A DNA stretch of 64,000 nt, taken from Niabella beijingensis. GTDB lineage: Bacteria; Bacteroidota; Bacteroidia; Chitinophagales; Chitinophagaceae. The DNA lies in assembly GCF_020034665.1 (NCBI RefSeq), contig NZ_JAIQDI010000001.1, positions 2,418,001 through 2,482,000 on the forward strand, written 5' to 3'. Made by a program: the position numbers and the translations under genes. Positions 62,098 to 64,000 of this stretch are shown in pieces (position 1 is the first letter of the stretch; every line of letters begins with the position of its first letter). The notes beneath the pieces are model-generated. The model saw only the letters and a list, made by a program, of their open reading frames with translations, searched no databases and was not told the origin of the DNA.

Positions 62098-63522
62098 TTA
62101 ATTTCCGGTAACCACAATATTTTCTGTAAATGCATTTGCGGTTACGTCCGACTGCAACATGCTGCGGCCTGCCAGTTTTATATTTTCAAATATTATATTG
62201 GTGATCCGGTGTGTGGCATCGTATCCTTCCAGCACGGTTTCTGTTCCGCTGCTGATACAATTGGTAAACCGGATATCTGTGATCGTACCCGGGCGATATA
62301 CCGGGTTGGAGTTGGATGTTTGTTTTATATAGGCCAACACAAATTTTGTGTTATTGGGCGTTTCATCATAAATGCTGTCAAAGGCAATATTACTGACTGC
62401 CGCCCAGTCGGAATGAGGAATGGCCACCGCATAACCGCCCCAGGTCATCTTTGCAAGATCTATATTTTTAAAACTGAGGTTTTTTACCTCGCCTGTTTCC
62501 AGGGAAGACCCAATGCGGATGCCCACTCCTACCTGGCTTTTCCAGATCATACAGTTTTGCGCATGGCAATCGGTCAGGGGTTCTTCCCCGTCTTTTGCTG
62601 CATTGATTGCATGCCACCCAAAACCATCATCACCCGAACCAATGAAGCACTGACTGAAGTTCACACGGGCACATCCGGACCCAAGGTCCAGCCCATCGTT
62701 ATTCTGTCCGAAGCTGAGCAGGTTCAGGTACGACACATCGACGTCCGACGAATTCACCATATCCACCTGCCATCCCAAAGCAGCGTGGCGCACCCCAAAA
62801 CCTTTCAGCTCTATATTACTGCTTTTATACACTTTTATAAAATTCCCCGCCACCGGGCTCCGCCGGTCATCGATCAGCCCTCTGCCGATCAGTTTCACAT
62901 TGGTCGCATTCTCAATAAGGATCTTTCCATTAAGTACAGCCCCTTCTTCGAGATAATAAGTGGTATTGGACTGGAGGCGGAATTCGCCGTTCTCCGCATT
63001 ATGCAGCCCGCTGTCGAATACAACGGCTCCCGTTTTATACGCACTCAGATCCGGGGCTCCGAAGAGGAACAGCGGTTCCCTTCCGGGGATATCCAGGGCA
63101 TAATTATAATAATCCGGAGCCGTAAAAGTGAGGGTATTTCCTGTTTTCACCGGTTGCAGGCTCAGCCGCACCGGCGACAGCTTGTATTCGGTAAAAGGTG
63201 TTGCACAAACAATTTTGATCTGCGCGCCGGGCCGGTAGGTATAACGGGCAGTGTGCACCACTCTTTTCCCGCCATTCTGATACAGGTCATAACAGGTTTC
63301 CTTTAATACCGGCACCAGTGTATCATTTATATATACCTGGTAGGCGCTACTGTTTACTACAGGCGTATCGATTGTCGCCAAAGGCTGCACTACCGGTCCG
63401 CTGCCGGAAGCCCTCCTGTCCGTTTCCGTCAACCGTTCCTGTACCTTATTGCAGGCGCTTCCGGCAATGGTGGCAATCGCCAGCAGGACGTTGCTTAATA
63501 GATTCAATTGAAGACTGATCAT
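62098..63522 (-). CDS. GH28-like right-handed beta-helix protein
   Basis: 474 aa with a signal peptide/lipoprotein-like start (ATIAGSACNKVQE). A long parallel beta-helix: LIGRGLIDDRRS, VKVYKSSNIELKGFGVRHA-type turns, FGQNNDGLDLGSGCARVNFS, QCFIGSGDDGFGWHAIN and VGVGIRIGSS. Spacing recalls GH28 polygalacturonases (NTD, DD, RIK), but the GHG motif is absent and NTD reads NND, so it is a divergent GH28-like or other beta-helix hydrolase. It opens the run to the GH97 cluster, 21 nt after the gene at the window edge. Confidence 0.82.
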   Translation of the reverse strand: MISLQLNLLSNVLLAIATIAGSACNKVQERLTETDRRASGSGPVVQPLATIDTPVVNSSAYQVYINDTLVPVLKETCYDLYQNGGKRVVHTARYTYRPGAQIKIVCATPFTEYKLSPVRLSLQPVKTGNTLTFTAPDYYNYALDIPGREPLFLFGAPDLSAYKTGAVVFDSGLHNAENGEFRLQSNTTYYLEEGAVLNGKILIENATNVKLIGRGLIDDRRSPVAGNFIKVYKSSNIELKGFGVRHAALGWQVDMVNSSDVDVSYLNLLSFGQNNDGLDLGSGCARVNFSQCFIGSGDDGFGWHAINAAKDGEEPLTDCHAQNCMIWKSQVGVGIRIGSSLETGEVKNLSFKNIDLAKMTWGGYAVAIPHSDWAAVSNIAFDSIYDETPNNTKFVLAYIKQTSNSNPVYRPGTITDIRFTNCISSGTETVLEGYDATHRITNIIFENIKLAGRSMLQSDVTANAFTENIVVTGN

Positions 63523-63543
63523 AATTTTTTTTTAACCGCCTCT

Positions 63544-64000
63544 TTAGCGGTAATCAAAACGATATACCCGGAGCCCGTAGGGTGCAATGCTTATCGCATT
63601 CTTTAATGCAGCAGGAAGACGCTTTCCTTCCGACAGCAATTCTGCATTCCCTGGCGTGATCCTTATGCCGCCTACTGTTGCATTCTGACTCAGGTTCAGA
63701 TCTGTGGTCTGTGTTTCGTCATCGTTATTTAAAAGAAAAAGATAGACTTTCTTTGTGCGCCGATCGATTGCACATAAATAATCGATGTTGGGGTTGTTCA
63801 GTGTTACCAGCTGATCGGTCATCACCAGCTCCGCTTCATTACCATATATTTTTCCCGAACTGAATCCATAGGTTTTATGCGGTCCTACTTTAGGAGCCAG
63901 GAAACCGGCAGGAAAGGAGATCTGCCCGTTTGAGCGCAATGAAAGCTCTGCCATTAAATAATCCGTGATCCACCCGACCTGCCACCAGGCGTGATGCGGG
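63544..64000 (-). CDS. C-terminal part of a carbohydrate-active or exported protein (5' end cut by window)
   Basis: The frame is open to the window end; the last 152 codons are visible. Residues read upstream of the internal Met as HHAWWQVGWITDYL, so the true start is beyond 64000 and the ATG at 63954 is internal. The tail is beta-rich (NIDYLCAIDRRTKKVYLFLL; ISIAPYGLRVYRFDYR), like the C-terminal beta-sandwich of many glycoside hydrolases. The family cannot be named from this piece. 21 nt before the GH28-like gene, so it is in the same operon. Confidence 0.75.
   Translation of the reverse strand, partial: PHHAWWQVGWITDYLMAELSLRSNGQISFPAGFLAPKVGPHKTYGFSSGKIYGNEAELVMTDQLVTLNNPNIDYLCAIDRRTKKVYLFLLNNDDETQTTDLNLSQNATVGGIRITPGNAELLSEGKRLPAALKNAISIAPYGLRVYRFDYR

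Noticed and set aside
62209..63306. 365-codon plus-strand frame opposite the GH28-like gene
   Set aside because: Antisense to a well-supported gene with motifs and signal peptide; no domain of its own.

Overview
The window looks like chromosome of a Bacteroidota bacterium, most likely family Chitinophagaceae (genus not determinable from this alone). The reasons are SusC/SusD pairs, LytTR and 2-TM LuxR regulators, many Bacteroidota-only families (DUF4836-, DUF4199-, DUF4886-, DUF5689-, DUF5694- and DUF6528-like), -7 promoter elements of the TAnnTTTG type instead of E. coli-type promoters, and a DUF234-type ATPase. There is no rRNA, prophage, transposase or CRISPR array.

Layout. 0-6.9 kb (minus): an operon with phosphorus-related themes. 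It runs HD-PycTM membrane protein, polyphosphate kinase, a propeller-type lipoprotein, then a large surface protein that combines a metallophosphoesterase, a kinase-like segment and an outer-membrane barrel (cut by the window edge). 7.1-9.8 kb: two exported proteins of unknown function. 10.2-12.2 kb: a secreted PHP-type metallohydrolase-like protein. 12.6-18 kb: lysS, a LytS/LytR-type two-component pair, a DUF5694 protein and a class V aminotransferase.

18.0-33.5 kb is the most coherent region. Ten minus-strand genes run glpD, susC, susD, DUF5689-like lipoprotein, small exported protein, GDSL hydrolase, glycerophosphodiester phosphodiesterase, DUF6528-like lipoprotein, glpK, glpF, with a DeoR-family regulator divergent from glpD. 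Read together they form a candidate capture-and-catabolism locus for a glycerophosphate-containing compound (deacylated phospholipid or teichoic-acid-like material): outer-membrane uptake, hydrolysis to glycerol or glycerol-3-phosphate, and entry into glycolysis.

33.5-44.3 kb: a GH92 mannosidase, a LuxR/DUF4199 pair, a GH3-type acyl-adenylating enzyme, then a minus-strand run of kdsD, manC, a DEDDy exonuclease and an MmcQ-like protein, and recQ. 44.4-45.8 kb is an accessory spot: tRNA-Phe followed by a GIY-YIG nuclease gene, with the tRNA 3' end, terminator and nuclease start duplicated downstream and further decayed repeats. 45.8-47.2 kb: an AAA/DUF234 ATPase behind an inverted-repeat operator-like region. 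47.3-64 kb (minus): a carbohydrate cluster (GH105, Na+-solute symporter, FAD oxidoreductase, large exported protein, GH97, propeller lipoprotein, SGNH hydrolase, GH28-like beta-helix, and a truncated enzyme at the edge) that suggests pectin or uronate-glycan breakdown. It is interrupted at 49.4-50.5 kb by a second accessory spot holding a SymE-like gene, a broken XRE-type regulator and two hairpin-rich repeat elements.
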